Source: Casp-actino8 sp964513215 (lineage in GTDB: Bacteria > Actinomycetota > Acidimicrobiia > Acidimicrobiales > Ilumatobacteraceae). Taken from it: a stretch of 49,417 nt of DNA. Positions 41,813 to 49,417 of the stretch are shown one piece after another. The stretch lies in the NCBI GenBank assembly GCA_964513215.1, contig CAZELU010000012.1, positions 1-49,417 on the forward strand, read 5' to 3'. How positions within the stretch are numbered: position 1 is the stretch's first letter; the number at the start of each line of letters is the position of its first letter. Position numbers and translations under genes: made by a program. Below the pieces are notes generated by a model that saw nothing but the letters and a program-made list of their open reading frames with translations, was not told the origin of the DNA and made no database searches.

Positions 41813-43003
41813 TCAGTTCGCGTCCACCGGTCGGAGCACCGGACCGGTTCGCAACTTCGGTGTGAAGAACGTCGATTTCGGCGGCATCAACAATCCCTCG
41901 TCGGCGGTGCGCCTGATCTCGGCGACCGACACCGGCCGGATGAGAACTCCGGCCGTGATCGAACCGCGAGCGGCGACGATGTCGACCACGTTGGTGACGC
42001 CGTGCTGGTACGTCACCTCATGCGCGACGTTCGCCAGAGCGTGCTCGAGGCGTGCGCCGTCGAGGTCGCGCACATCGGCGAAGACATCGGGTTTCGGAAC
42101 GAGGAGTTCGCCGGTGCCATCGGGTGCCACCAGCACGAGAGCGCCGCGTTCGCGCATGGTGGAGGTCACGGCTGGAGTCACCTCTCCGATGGGCTCGATG
42201 TCGAACGACGACGCCAGACCGGTCCGAAGATCGGCGAACGAAATGCCGGAGTAAAGACGATGAATCGCGTCGACGCTCAACTGATCGGCGATCAGTTCGC
42301 CCACGTAGGTCATGGTGGTGTCGACCGTGCGACCGGCGGCGCGTTCCTCGTCGCGGAAGGTTCGGCTGATGGCGTAACGGTGGTGTCCGTCGGCGATCAC
42401 CACGTCGTGCGAACCGACGGCTCGCGCGATGGCAGCCACCCGACTCGGATCGCTCACTCGTTCGAACGTGTGAACCACTCCGTCGAACTCGACCGACCCC
42501 ATGGGCTCGCCCGGTTCGTCGAGGAGAGCCGTGAGTCCGGGGGTGAGCGAGAGTCCCCACACCGGAGACAAGTTGGTGCGCGTCGCGCGTGTGAGGTCGA
42601 GGCGATCGGTCTTGGCCTTCGGTGTGGTGCGCTCGTGGGGGAGCACCCCGCCGGCCCCTTCGTCGACCACTTCGAGGGCACCGATCACGCCCGAGGTTCG
42701 CCGCTTCCGCCCCGACTCGTCGGTGAAGTCCATGCGGTAGATGGTGAACGACGGGTTGGGGTCGAGTCGCACGACACCGCGATCGATCCAGTCGTTCAGG
42801 ATGCGGGCGGCGGCGTCGTAACGTCCCGGGCCGTCGGCTTCCATCGGCACGTCGACGTGCACGATGTTGTGTGGATGACGGCCGGCCAATTCGGCCCGGT
42901 CGGCGTCGGAGAGCACGTCGTAGGGCGGAGCCATCACGGCCTGGAAGTCGCTCGGTGACGAGTGGTCGTAGCGAAGGGCGCGGAACGGTTCGAAACGGGG
43001 CAC
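41813..43003 (-). CDS. DUF1015-family protein
   Basis: A 396-residue protein with the family marks VMAPPYDVLSDADRAEL, NIVHVDVP, YRMDF, LPHERTTPKAKTDRLDL, VIADGHHRYAISRTF, and MPPKSTFFTPKLRTGPVLRP at the end. Relatives include kinase-like proteins that phosphorylate free serine (SbnI/SerK). The role here is not known. GTG 43003 is chosen because homology begins at VPRFEPFRALRY; no strong ribosome binding site is present. Divergent from the HAD gene. Confidence 0.85.
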   Translation of the reverse strand: MPRFEPFRALRYDHSSPSDFQAVMAPPYDVLSDADRAELAGRHPHNIVHVDVPMEADGPGRYDAAARILNDWIDRGVVRLDPNPSFTIYRMDFTDESGRKRRTSGVIGALEVVDEGAGGVLPHERTTPKAKTDRLDLTRATRTNLSPVWGLSLTPGLTALLDEPGEPMGSVEFDGVVHTFERVSDPSRVAAIARAVGSHDVVIADGHHRYAISRTFRDEERAAGRTVDTTMTYVGELIADQLSVDAIHRLYSGISFADLRTGLASSFDIEPIGEVTPAVTSTMRERGALVLVAPDGTGELLVPKPDVFADVRDLDGARLEHALANVAHEVTYQHGVTNVVDIVAARGSITAGVLIRPVSVAEIRRTADEGLLMPPKSTFFTPKLRTGPVLRPVDAN

Positions 43004-43041
43004 CCGTACAGGCTGGCACGGAGGTGGCAGGATCACTACCC

Positions 43042-43839
43042 GTGAGCCCGGTTCCGGTTCTGTGTGATCTCGATGGCGTGGTCTGGCTCGCGCACCGGCC
43101 CATCACGGGTTCGGCCGAGGCCATCGCCGAGCTACGGGCACGGGGTCACCGGGTTCTGTTCGTCACCAACAATTCGTCGGCCACGGTGGCCGAGCAGGAG
43201 CGCGCGTTGTCAGCCGTGGGTGTACCAGCCGTTGGCGACGTGGTCACCTCGGCGTTGGCCGGGGCACGACTCGTCGAAGCCGGGGAGCGAGTCCTGGTGT
43301 GCGGTGGACCCGGTGTCGAGGAGGCCATTGGTGCGCGGGGAGCGATCTCCGTTCCGCACGACGCAGCCGATTCGTCGCCGATCGACGCCGTCATGGTGGG
43401 CTTCCATCGCCACTTCGATTACGAGATCATGCGCCGCGCGGCCGGAGCGGTGCGCCGCGGTGCGCGTCTCATCGCGACCAACGACGATGCGACCTATCCG
43501 ACGCCGGATGGTCCGATTCCGGGTGGCGGTTCCATCGTCGCTGCCATTGCCACCGCAGCGGGTGTCGATCCGGTCATAGCGGGTAAGCCGTACACCGCGA
43601 TGGCGACGGTCGTCCGTGACCTCCTCGGAGGCTTGCCGGCTGACGCGGTGATGGTGGGTGACCGGCCATCCACCGATGGCCTGTTCGCGCGCACGCTCGG
43701 GTGCCGTTACGCGTTGGTGCGCTCGGGTGTCACGCCCGTCGGTGTGTCCAGCGCCGATTTCGATGCCGACGGGGTCGAGGTGCACGTCGACGTGGCTGAC
43801 CTGGCCGCGGTGGCTCGCTGGTTGATCGAGTCGTCGTGA
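43042..43839 (+). CDS. HAD-IIA-family phosphatase
   Basis: A 265-residue hydrolase of the NagD/pNPPase subfamily. The nucleophile motif is VLCDLDGVVWLAHRPI, motif II is VLFVTNNSS, and the end motif is AVMVGDRPSTDGLFARTLGC. It dephosphorylates small phosphorylated metabolites; substrate unknown. GTG 43042; stop overlapped by tlyA (GTGA). A HAD gene before tlyA is the usual actinobacterial order. Confidence 0.9.
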   Translation: MSPVPVLCDLDGVVWLAHRPITGSAEAIAELRARGHRVLFVTNNSSATVAEQERALSAVGVPAVGDVVTSALAGARLVEAGERVLVCGGPGVEEAIGARGAISVPHDAADSSPIDAVMVGFHRHFDYEIMRRAAGAVRRGARLIATNDDATYPTPDGPIPGGGSIVAAIATAAGVDPVIAGKPYTAMATVVRDLLGGLPADAVMVGDRPSTDGLFARTLGCRYALVRSGVTPVGVSSADFDADGVEVHVDVADLAAVARWLIESS

Positions 43840-44591
43840 CGCGTCGTCAGCGACTCGACACCGAATTGGTGCGACGCGGACTGGTGTCGAGCCGTACGGA
43901 AGCATCGACACTCATCGACGAGCATCGTGTTCTGGTCAACGGTGCAGTCGCCGACAAGTCGTCGCGGCTGGTCGACCCCGGTGATGCCGTCGTCGTGAGT
44001 GGTCCGCCGGCTCGCTTCGTGAGTCGCGGTGGCGAGAAGCTCGACCACGCTTTGAACTCGTTCGCGATCGACGTGAATGACCGCGTGGTACTCGATGCCG
44101 GTGCGTCCACCGGAGGATTCACCGACTGTCTGCTGCAGCGTGGCGCGCGGCGGGTGATCGCCCTCGACGTGGGGCACGGACAACTCCATCCGAAGATTCG
44201 TCATGACGAAAGGGTCGAGGTCGTCGAGCGCGTCAATGTCCGCGAGATCGAACCCGATCAGTACGGAGGACGAGTCGATCTGGTGGTGGCCGACTTGTCG
44301 TTCATCTCGCTCACCGTCGTGGCCCGCGCACTGGTGGGCATGGCTCGCGATGGAGCCGACGTCGTGGTACTCGTGAAGCCGCAATTCGAGGTGGGGAGGC
44401 GTGAGGCGAGTCGAGGCCACGGCGTCGTCACCGACCCCGACTTGCATCGTCAGGCCTGCGACGCGGTGAGTGAAGCGTTCCACGATGCCGGTGCCGAGGT
44501 GTGCGGCTTGGTCGAGTCGCCCATCACGGGTGGCGAAGGCAACAAAGAGTTCCTCCTGCACGCAAAGGTTCGTGCGAGACTGTCGCCATGA
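43836..44591 (+). CDS. tlyA: TlyA-type rRNA 2'-O-methyltransferase
   Basis: A 251-residue protein with an N-terminal S4 RNA-binding domain (RLDTELVRRGLVSSRTEASTLIDEHRVLVNG) and a FtsJ-like methyltransferase domain (VVLDAGASTGGFTDCLLQRGARRVIALDVGHGQL, VADLSFISL, LVKPQFEVGR). TlyA methylates the ribose of 16S and 23S rRNA cytidines, which affects capreomycin susceptibility in mycobacteria. It starts at GTG overlapping the HAD gene; nadK starts within its stop. Confidence 0.94.
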   Translation: MTRRQRLDTELVRRGLVSSRTEASTLIDEHRVLVNGAVADKSSRLVDPGDAVVVSGPPARFVSRGGEKLDHALNSFAIDVNDRVVLDAGASTGGFTDCLLQRGARRVIALDVGHGQLHPKIRHDERVEVVERVNVREIEPDQYGGRVDLVVADLSFISLTVVARALVGMARDGADVVVLVKPQFEVGRREASRGHGVVTDPDLHRQACDAVSEAFHDAGAEVCGLVESPITGGEGNKEFLLHAKVRARLSP

Positions 44592-45451
44592 GCGGCACCA
44601 CGCACACCGTGCTCGTGGTCGGCCACGCCGATCGCGACGAAGCTGACGGTGTTGCGCGCCGGGCCGTCGAGTGGTTGGCCGAGCGCGGGCACCGCGTGGT
44701 CGCCACCGCTGACGACCGTACGCATCTCGGGTTGTCGGCCTCTCAGGTGGAGGATCTTTCCGACATCGGGTCGGTGACGCTGGCCTTGAGCATTGGCGGC
44801 GACGGAACGATGTTGCGCACGGTCAAGTTGATCGCCGGCCGCGACGTTCCGGTTCTCGGTGTCAACGTGGGTCTGCTCGGGTATCTCTCCGAGGTCGAAC
44901 CGCCGGCCATCATCGCCGCCCTCGACGACGTGATGGCCGGACGTCATTCACTCGAGTCGCGCACCGTGATCGACGTCGAAGTTCATCGTGGCGGGGCGGT
45001 CGAGCGGCACCGGGCCCTCAACGAGGCGTCGCTCGAGAAACTCACGGCCGGTCACACCGTGCGCCTGGCCGTCGATATCGACGGTGCTCCGTTCACCACG
45101 TATCAAGCCGATGGGCTCATCGTGGCCACGCCCACCGGATCGACGGCCTACTCGCTGTCGGCGCGCGGCCCGATCGTGTCTCCGCTCTTGCGGGCCGTCC
45201 TCGTCACACCATTGTCGCCGCACATGTTGTTCGATCGATCTCTCGTTCTCGGGCCCGAGGAGGCCGTTGTGGTCACCGTGACCGGCACGCGCCCCGTGGG
45301 CTTGGCCGTCGACGGCGAGTTCCTCGGCGAACTCCGCCCGGGAGACCGGATCGTCTGCCGCGAATCGAAGCAACCAGCGGTGTTCGTGCGTCTGCATGCT
45401 CGTCGCTTCCACCAGATCCTGAAGACCAAATTCGGCCTGGCCGATCGCTGA
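44588..45451 (+). CDS. nadK: NAD kinase
   Basis: A 287-residue enzyme that makes NADP from NAD. Motifs: SIGGDGTMLRTVKLIAGRDVPVLGVNVGLLGYLSEVEP (GGDGT), NEASLEK, and DGLIVATPTGSTAYSLSARGPIV. ATG 44588 is chosen for its ATGA overlap with tlyA. recN follows after 2 bases. Confidence 0.95.
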   Translation: MSGTTHTVLVVGHADRDEADGVARRAVEWLAERGHRVVATADDRTHLGLSASQVEDLSDIGSVTLALSIGGDGTMLRTVKLIAGRDVPVLGVNVGLLGYLSEVEPPAIIAALDDVMAGRHSLESRTVIDVEVHRGGAVERHRALNEASLEKLTAGHTVRLAVDIDGAPFTTYQADGLIVATPTGSTAYSLSARGPIVSPLLRAVLVTPLSPHMLFDRSLVLGPEEAVVVTVTGTRPVGLAVDGEFLGELRPGDRIVCRESKQPAVFVRLHARRFHQILKTKFGLADR

Positions 45452-45453
45452 CC

Positions 45454-47055
45454 GTGTTGGCCGAACTGCACATCGAAGACCTCGGTGTGATCGATCGCCT
45501 CGATCTGGTGATCGGTGCCGGCTTGGTGGTCGTCACCGGCGAAACCGGTGCCGGCAAGACGATGATCGTCGAGGCGCTCGAGTTGCTGGTGGGTGGCCGA
45601 GCCGACACGGGCTGTGTGCGGCCGGGCGCCAACGAAGCGCGCGTGGAGGGTCGTTTCGTCGTGGGCGACGACGAGTGGGTGCTGGCGCGTGTGATTCCCA
45701 CCGATGGTCGCAGTCGGGCCTACGTGAACGGACGTTTGGCAACCGTGGCGCAGTTGGCCGAGATCGGATCCCAACTGGTCGACATCCACGGACAACACGC
45801 GCACCAGGGTCTGCTCACCACCGCGGTGCAACGCGCGGCCCTCGACACGTTCGCCGGCACCGACCTCGCACCATTACGTGAGGCCCGCGCTCGCCTGACC
45901 GAGATCGACGCCGCCATGGCCTCGCTCGGCGGAGATCAACGGGCCCGCGCGCGCGAGATCGACCTGCTGCGTTTCCAGGTGCAAGAGATCGACGGCGTCG
46001 CCATCGTGTCTCCCGATGAGGACAGCGAATGCGAGCGCGAAGAAGACGTTCTCGCCGACGCGTCGGCCCATCGCGAAGCGGCTGAACTCGCGCACGAACT
46101 GCTCACGGGCGACGGCGCGGCGATCGACCGCGTGGCGGCGGCGCTCGGTGCTCTCGGTTCGCGGTCGCCGTTCGCCGAACTCGTGACGCGGCTGCGCGGT
46201 GCGTCGGCCGAGTTGGCCGACATCGCGCACGACATCCGATCGATGGGCGAGGGGTGTCTCGACGATCCCGAACGCTTGGCACAGTTGCGTCAGCGCCGAC
46301 AGGTGCTCCGCGATCTGCGCCGCAAGTACGGCGAAACGTTGGCCGACGTCATGGCATACGGCGACGAGAGTCGGGCGCGGCTCGCCGAACTCGAGTCGTA
46401 CGAGACGCGGGTGGCCGAGCTGGCCACCGATCGTCAGCGAGCCGAGAAGACCGAACGTTCGGCGGCCAAGAAGGTCGCGGCCACTCGCCGGGCTGCCGCG
46501 TCACGACTGGCCGAGGCGGTCACCTCACATCTGGCCGAACTGGCACTGCCCAAGGCGTCCATCGCCGTCGACGTGCGTGGTGACGACCCCGGCGACGACG
46601 TGGTCTTCGAGTTCGTCGCCAATCCGGGGCTACCACCAGGGCCGCTGGCCAAGATCGCATCCGGTGGCGAACTGGCTCGCGTGATGTTGGCATTGCGCCT
46701 CGTGCTCACGGCCGGGCCGCCCATCCTGGTGTTCGACGAAGTCGACGCCGGTATCGGTGGGCGGGCCGCGGCGGCGGTGGCCGAAGCACTGGCCCGTCTC
46801 GGCCGTTCGCATCAGGTTCTGGTGGTCACGCACCTCGCTCAGGTCGCGGCACTGGCCGATCGCCACGTGGTGATCGAAAAGGATTTCGTGTCGCGCCGCG
46901 GGGTCGAATCCACCGTGGCTCGGGCCCGCCTGGTCGACGGGTCCGAGCGGGTCGACGAGGTGGCCCGGATGCTCTCGGGCCAGCCCGACAGCACGGCCGC
47001 CCGCCGCCACGCCCAAGAACTCCTCGCCGCGGCCAAGAAGTCACGTTCGTCCTGA
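45454..47055 (+). CDS. recN: DNA repair protein RecN
   Basis: A 533-residue SMC-like ATPase for double-strand-break repair. Walker A VVVTGETGAGKTMIVEAL near residue 30. Long helical coiled-coil middle (about 150-360). C-terminal ASGGELARVMLALRLVL signature and Walker B PILVFDEVDAGIGG. Starts at GTG 45454. Slightly shorter than many RecN proteins. Confidence 0.95.
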   Translation: MLAELHIEDLGVIDRLDLVIGAGLVVVTGETGAGKTMIVEALELLVGGRADTGCVRPGANEARVEGRFVVGDDEWVLARVIPTDGRSRAYVNGRLATVAQLAEIGSQLVDIHGQHAHQGLLTTAVQRAALDTFAGTDLAPLREARARLTEIDAAMASLGGDQRARAREIDLLRFQVQEIDGVAIVSPDEDSECEREEDVLADASAHREAAELAHELLTGDGAAIDRVAAALGALGSRSPFAELVTRLRGASAELADIAHDIRSMGEGCLDDPERLAQLRQRRQVLRDLRRKYGETLADVMAYGDESRARLAELESYETRVAELATDRQRAEKTERSAAKKVAATRRAAASRLAEAVTSHLAELALPKASIAVDVRGDDPGDDVVFEFVANPGLPPGPLAKIASGGELARVMLALRLVLTAGPPILVFDEVDAGIGGRAAAAVAEALARLGRSHQVLVVTHLAQVAALADRHVVIEKDFVSRRGVESTVARARLVDGSERVDEVARMLSGQPDSTAARRHAQELLAAAKKSRSS

Positions 47056-47097
47056 TCAGAACGCCGGGGAGTGTCGTCCGGCCGGGTCGGGTGCGGG

Positions 47098-47136
47098 TAT
47101 GGTGATCTCCCGTTATCGGTGCAACCGAACGGGAGG
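47098..47136 (+). promoter_or_regulatory. pyrG promoter -10 and leader hairpin over the ribosome binding site
   Basis: A -10-like TATGGT (47098-47103) is followed by a hairpin: outer stem CCCGTT (47109-47114)/AACGGG (47128-47133), inner stem CGGT (47117-47120)/ACCG (47124-47127), loop GCA, with a 2-base bulge. The 3' arm includes the first half of the ribosome binding site GGGAGG (47131-47136), ahead of ATG 47142. The expected transcript start, about 6-9 bases after the -10, falls on the C-run that makes the 5' arm. Confidence 0.55.
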
Positions 47137-47141
47137 TCGAC

Positions 47142-48791
47142 ATGCCGAAGCACATCTTCGTGACCGGTGGTGTTGCGAGTTCCCTCGGCAAAGGTCTCAC
47201 CGCCTCGTCGCTCGGCCGTTTGCTCAAACTGCGTGGCCTGAAGGTCACGATGCAGAAGCTCGATCCGTACATCAACGTCGATCCGGGCACCATGAATCCG
47301 TTCGAACACGGCGAAGTGTTCGTCACCGACGACGGTGGTGAAACCGACCTCGACCTCGGTCACTACGAGCGGTTCATCGACGAGAACTTGTCGCGCAACT
47401 CGAACGCCACCACAGGTTCGATCTATCAAGCCGTTCTCGCCGCCGAACGTCGCGGCGACTACCTCGGCAAGACAGTGCAGGTGATCCCGCACATCACCGA
47501 CGAGATCAAGCGCCGTATTCGCCGCCTGGCCACCGAAGACGTCGACGTCGTCATCACCGAAGTGGGCGGCACGGTTGGCGACATCGAAATCCTCCCGTTC
47601 CTCGAGGCGATTCGGCAGTACCGCAAGGAAGCCGGCCGCGACAACGTCTGCTACATCCACGTGACGCTCGTGCCGTTCATCGGCCCATCGGGGGAGCAGA
47701 AGACCAAACCAACGCAGCACTCGGTCACCGAGTTGCGTAGCCGCGGCATTCAGCCCGACGTGATCGTGTGTCGAAGCGAAGAGCCGTTGAGCCAGAGTTT
47801 GAAGCGCAAGATTTCGAACCTGTGCGACGTCGACGAGCGCGCGGTCGTGAACGCCGCAGACGCGCGCAACATCTACGAACTACCTCTCATCCTTCACGAC
47901 GAAGGACTCGATGCTGTGGTGTGCGACGTGTTGCGCATCGAAGCCGAGGCCGACCTTTCGTCGTGGGAGAACGTCGTCACGATGGTCGAGAACGCCACCA
48001 AGCCGGTCCGCATCGGACTCATCGGAAAGTACGTCGAGTTGCAGGACGCGTACTTGTCGGTGGTCGAGAGCATCAAGCACGCGGGATTCCACCACGGTGC
48101 CAAGGTGCAGATCGACTGGATTCAGGCCGAAGAGGTCGAGGGGCTGCTGGCCGCCGGTCGTCTGGCCGATCTCGACGGCATGGTGATCCCAGGCGGATTC
48201 GGTATCCGCGGTGTGGAAGGCAAGATCGCCGCCGCGCATTACGCGCGCGAGAACCACGTGCCATGTCTCGGTCTGTGTCTCGGAATGCAGGTGATGACCA
48301 TCGAGTTCGCGCGCCACGTTCTCGGTATGGCCGACGCGCATTCCACCGAATTCGATGCAACCACCACCCACCCCGTGATCGACATCATGAACGATCAGCG
48401 CGACATCACCAACAAGGGTGGCACCATGCGCTTGGGTGCGTACTACGCAGTGCTGACTCCGGGTTCGAAGGTGGCCACCGCCTACGGCGAGCCCGTGGTG
48501 AGCGAGCGCCATCGCCATCGTTACGAGTTCAACAGCCAGTATCGCCAGCGGTTCGAGTCGGCCGGCTTCTTGTGCAGCGGCACCTCGCCCGACAAGCGTC
48601 TGGTCGAATTCATCGAATTGGTCGACCACCCGTACTGGGTCGGTACTCAGGCCCACCCCGAGTTCAAGAGCCGCCCCGATCGCCCGCATCCGCTGTTCCG
48701 CGATCTCATCGGCGCCGCTCTCGAGAACCGTGCTCGCCATGGTCGGGCAGTGACTCCGGTGGAGACGCGGTCCGAAACACAGAACGCGTGA
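47142..48791 (+). CDS. pyrG: CTP synthase
   Basis: A 549-residue enzyme making CTP from UTP, glutamine and ATP. The synthetase domain begins HIFVTGGVASSLGKGLTASSLG and has KLDPYINVDPGTMNPFEHGEVFVTDDGGETDLDLGHYERF. The glutaminase domain has the nucleophile Cys in PCLGLCLGMQ and the His/Glu of AHPEFKSRP. Ribosome binding site GGGAGG, 5 bases before ATG. The following Nudix gene overlaps its stop (GTGA). Confidence 0.97.
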   Translation: MPKHIFVTGGVASSLGKGLTASSLGRLLKLRGLKVTMQKLDPYINVDPGTMNPFEHGEVFVTDDGGETDLDLGHYERFIDENLSRNSNATTGSIYQAVLAAERRGDYLGKTVQVIPHITDEIKRRIRRLATEDVDVVITEVGGTVGDIEILPFLEAIRQYRKEAGRDNVCYIHVTLVPFIGPSGEQKTKPTQHSVTELRSRGIQPDVIVCRSEEPLSQSLKRKISNLCDVDERAVVNAADARNIYELPLILHDEGLDAVVCDVLRIEAEADLSSWENVVTMVENATKPVRIGLIGKYVELQDAYLSVVESIKHAGFHHGAKVQIDWIQAEEVEGLLAAGRLADLDGMVIPGGFGIRGVEGKIAAAHYARENHVPCLGLCLGMQVMTIEFARHVLGMADAHSTEFDATTTHPVIDIMNDQRDITNKGGTMRLGAYYAVLTPGSKVATAYGEPVVSERHRHRYEFNSQYRQRFESAGFLCSGTSPDKRLVEFIELVDHPYWVGTQAHPEFKSRPDRPHPLFRDLIGAALENRARHGRAVTPVETRSETQNA

Positions 48792-49333
48792 CCTCGTTCC
48801 GCCACCTCGGAGACTCGCCGGTCTACGACGGTTACGTCTGGCGAGTGGTGGTCGGAGCATTCACTGATCCGGACGGCAACGAATTCACGCGTGACATCGT
48901 GCGTTCGCCCGGTGCCGTTGCGGTGGTTCCGCTGCACGAGGACGGAACCGTGTCGTTGCTTCGCCAGTATCGCGCCGCGTTCGACGACGCGATCGTGGAG
49001 ATTCCGGCCGGAATGCGCGACGTCGACGGTGAAGACCCGATCGACACGGCTCGGCGCGAACTGGTGGAAGAAATCGGCTTCGACGCCGGTCGGCTCGAAT
49101 TGCTGCATCGATTCTTTCCGTCGGTGGGGATGACCGACTCAGTGCTTCACGTGTATCTCGCGACCGAGCTCACCGAAGTCGGACGGGCCGTGCACGGCCC
49201 GGAGGAGACGCACATGGACGTCTTCCGAGTTCCGCTCGCCGATGCGGTCGACATGGTGGTCGACGGACGCATCTCGGACGCGAAGGCGACGATCGGTCTT
49301 CTTCTCGCCGAACGCCGTCTCTCGGGGCGATGA
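48788..49333 (+). CDS. Nudix hydrolase, ADP-ribose pyrophosphatase type
   Basis: A 181-residue enzyme with the Nudix box G-x5-E-x7-REL-x-EE-x-G (GMRDVDGEDPIDTARRELVEEIGF). VAVVPLHEDGTVSLLRQYRAAFDDAIVEIPAG is typical of ADP-ribose pyrophosphatases. GTG 48788 is chosen for the overlap with pyrG. The position between pyrG and xerD is conserved in actinobacteria. Confidence 0.93.
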   Translation: MTSFRHLGDSPVYDGYVWRVVVGAFTDPDGNEFTRDIVRSPGAVAVVPLHEDGTVSLLRQYRAAFDDAIVEIPAGMRDVDGEDPIDTARRELVEEIGFDAGRLELLHRFFPSVGMTDSVLHVYLATELTEVGRAVHGPEETHMDVFRVPLADAVDMVVDGRISDAKATIGLLLAERRLSGR

Positions 49334-49417
49334 CCCGGTCCGAACTTCCGATCGACGCGGAGGAGTACCTGTCGTGGTTGGTCGCCGAGCGCGGGCGTTC
49401 GTCCAACACGGTAGCGG
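49330..49417 (+). CDS. xerD: Tyrosine recombinase XerD, N-terminal fragment (runs off the window)
   Basis: The first 29 codons from ATG 49330 (overlapping the Nudix stop) read MTRSELPIDAEEYLSWLVAE and continue RGRSSNTVA. That is the start of the SAM-like core-binding domain of XerC/XerD recombinases, which resolve chromosome dimers at dif. The order after pyrG-Nudix supports XerD. The rest lies beyond the window. Confidence 0.75.
   Translation, partial: MTRSELPIDAEEYLSWLVAERGRSSNTVA

Overview
The window is a 49.4 kb piece of a high-GC actinobacterial chromosome. The order tlyA - nadK - recN - pyrG - Nudix - xerD at the right end is characteristic of Actinomycetota. The abundance of CaiB, acyl-CoA dehydrogenase, LLM-flavoprotein and Liv-type ABC genes suggests Acidimicrobiia (Ilumatobacter-like), but that is inference. 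A run of exactly 100 N (5768-5867) marks it as a draft or metagenome scaffold. Coding density is extreme: many neighbouring genes overlap by ATGA/GTGA, and no stretch longer than 130 bases lacks a gene. I see no rRNA, tRNA, CRISPR, insertion sequence or prophage.

Left part (617-9655, minus strand): an apparently single operon carries an IclR regulator, a bicupin protein, a small membrane protein, an alpha/beta hydrolase and a branched-chain-amino-acid-type (Liv) ABC importer. The importer is fused into two giant polypeptides (LivH-LivM-LivG and membrane domain-LivF) plus a lipoprotein binding protein interrupted by the gap.

Middle part (9731-39201): a catabolic island. Operon A (9731-18478) encodes a CaiB CoA-transferase, a cyclase-family metal hydrolase, an MmgE/PrpD protein, a hydantoinase/oxoprolinase pair, an isochorismatase-fold hydrolase and an LLM flavoprotein, all chained by 4-base overlaps. 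Operon B (18528-23914) is the most striking. It encodes a clear homologue of plant red chlorophyll catabolite reductase (RCCR), a Rieske oxygenase with pheophorbide-a-oxygenase-like features, a second RCCR/bilin-reductase-fold protein, a GxW-type (lipocalin-like) protein, a VOC protein, an ABM-fold protein and a methylesterase-like alpha/beta hydrolase. A CitE-like lyase, three membrane/surface proteins, and a nitrilase-like plus HMG-CoA-lyase-like pair follow. Operon C (30182-39201) has a second CaiB, two maleate-isomerase/arylmalonate-decarboxylase-like proteins, an FAD monooxygenase, a maleamate-amidase-like hydrolase, an acyl-CoA dehydrogenase, a second GxW protein, an aldehyde dehydrogenase and a secreted esterase.

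My working model (inference) is that the island takes up and degrades a chlorophyll- or bilin-derived tetrapyrrole. The hydrolases would remove ester groups, the Rieske oxygenase would open or oxidise the macrocycle, and the two RCCR-fold reductases would reduce the linear product. Operons A and C would break the resulting cyclic imides/lactams (maleimide-like) into CoA thioesters that CitE- and HMG-CoA-lyase-like enzymes cleave. Inverted repeats with GGAAC/GTTCC half-sites lie before the cupin gene, between iclR and operon A, before operon B and before operon C, and suggest common control by the IclR protein.

Right part (39227-49417): housekeeping genes, namely an RG-rich TPR protein, SSB-like protein, class I fructose-bisphosphate aldolase, DUF1015 protein, HAD-IIA phosphatase, TlyA, NAD kinase, RecN, CTP synthase (with a hairpin over its ribosome binding site), Nudix hydrolase and the start of XerD.
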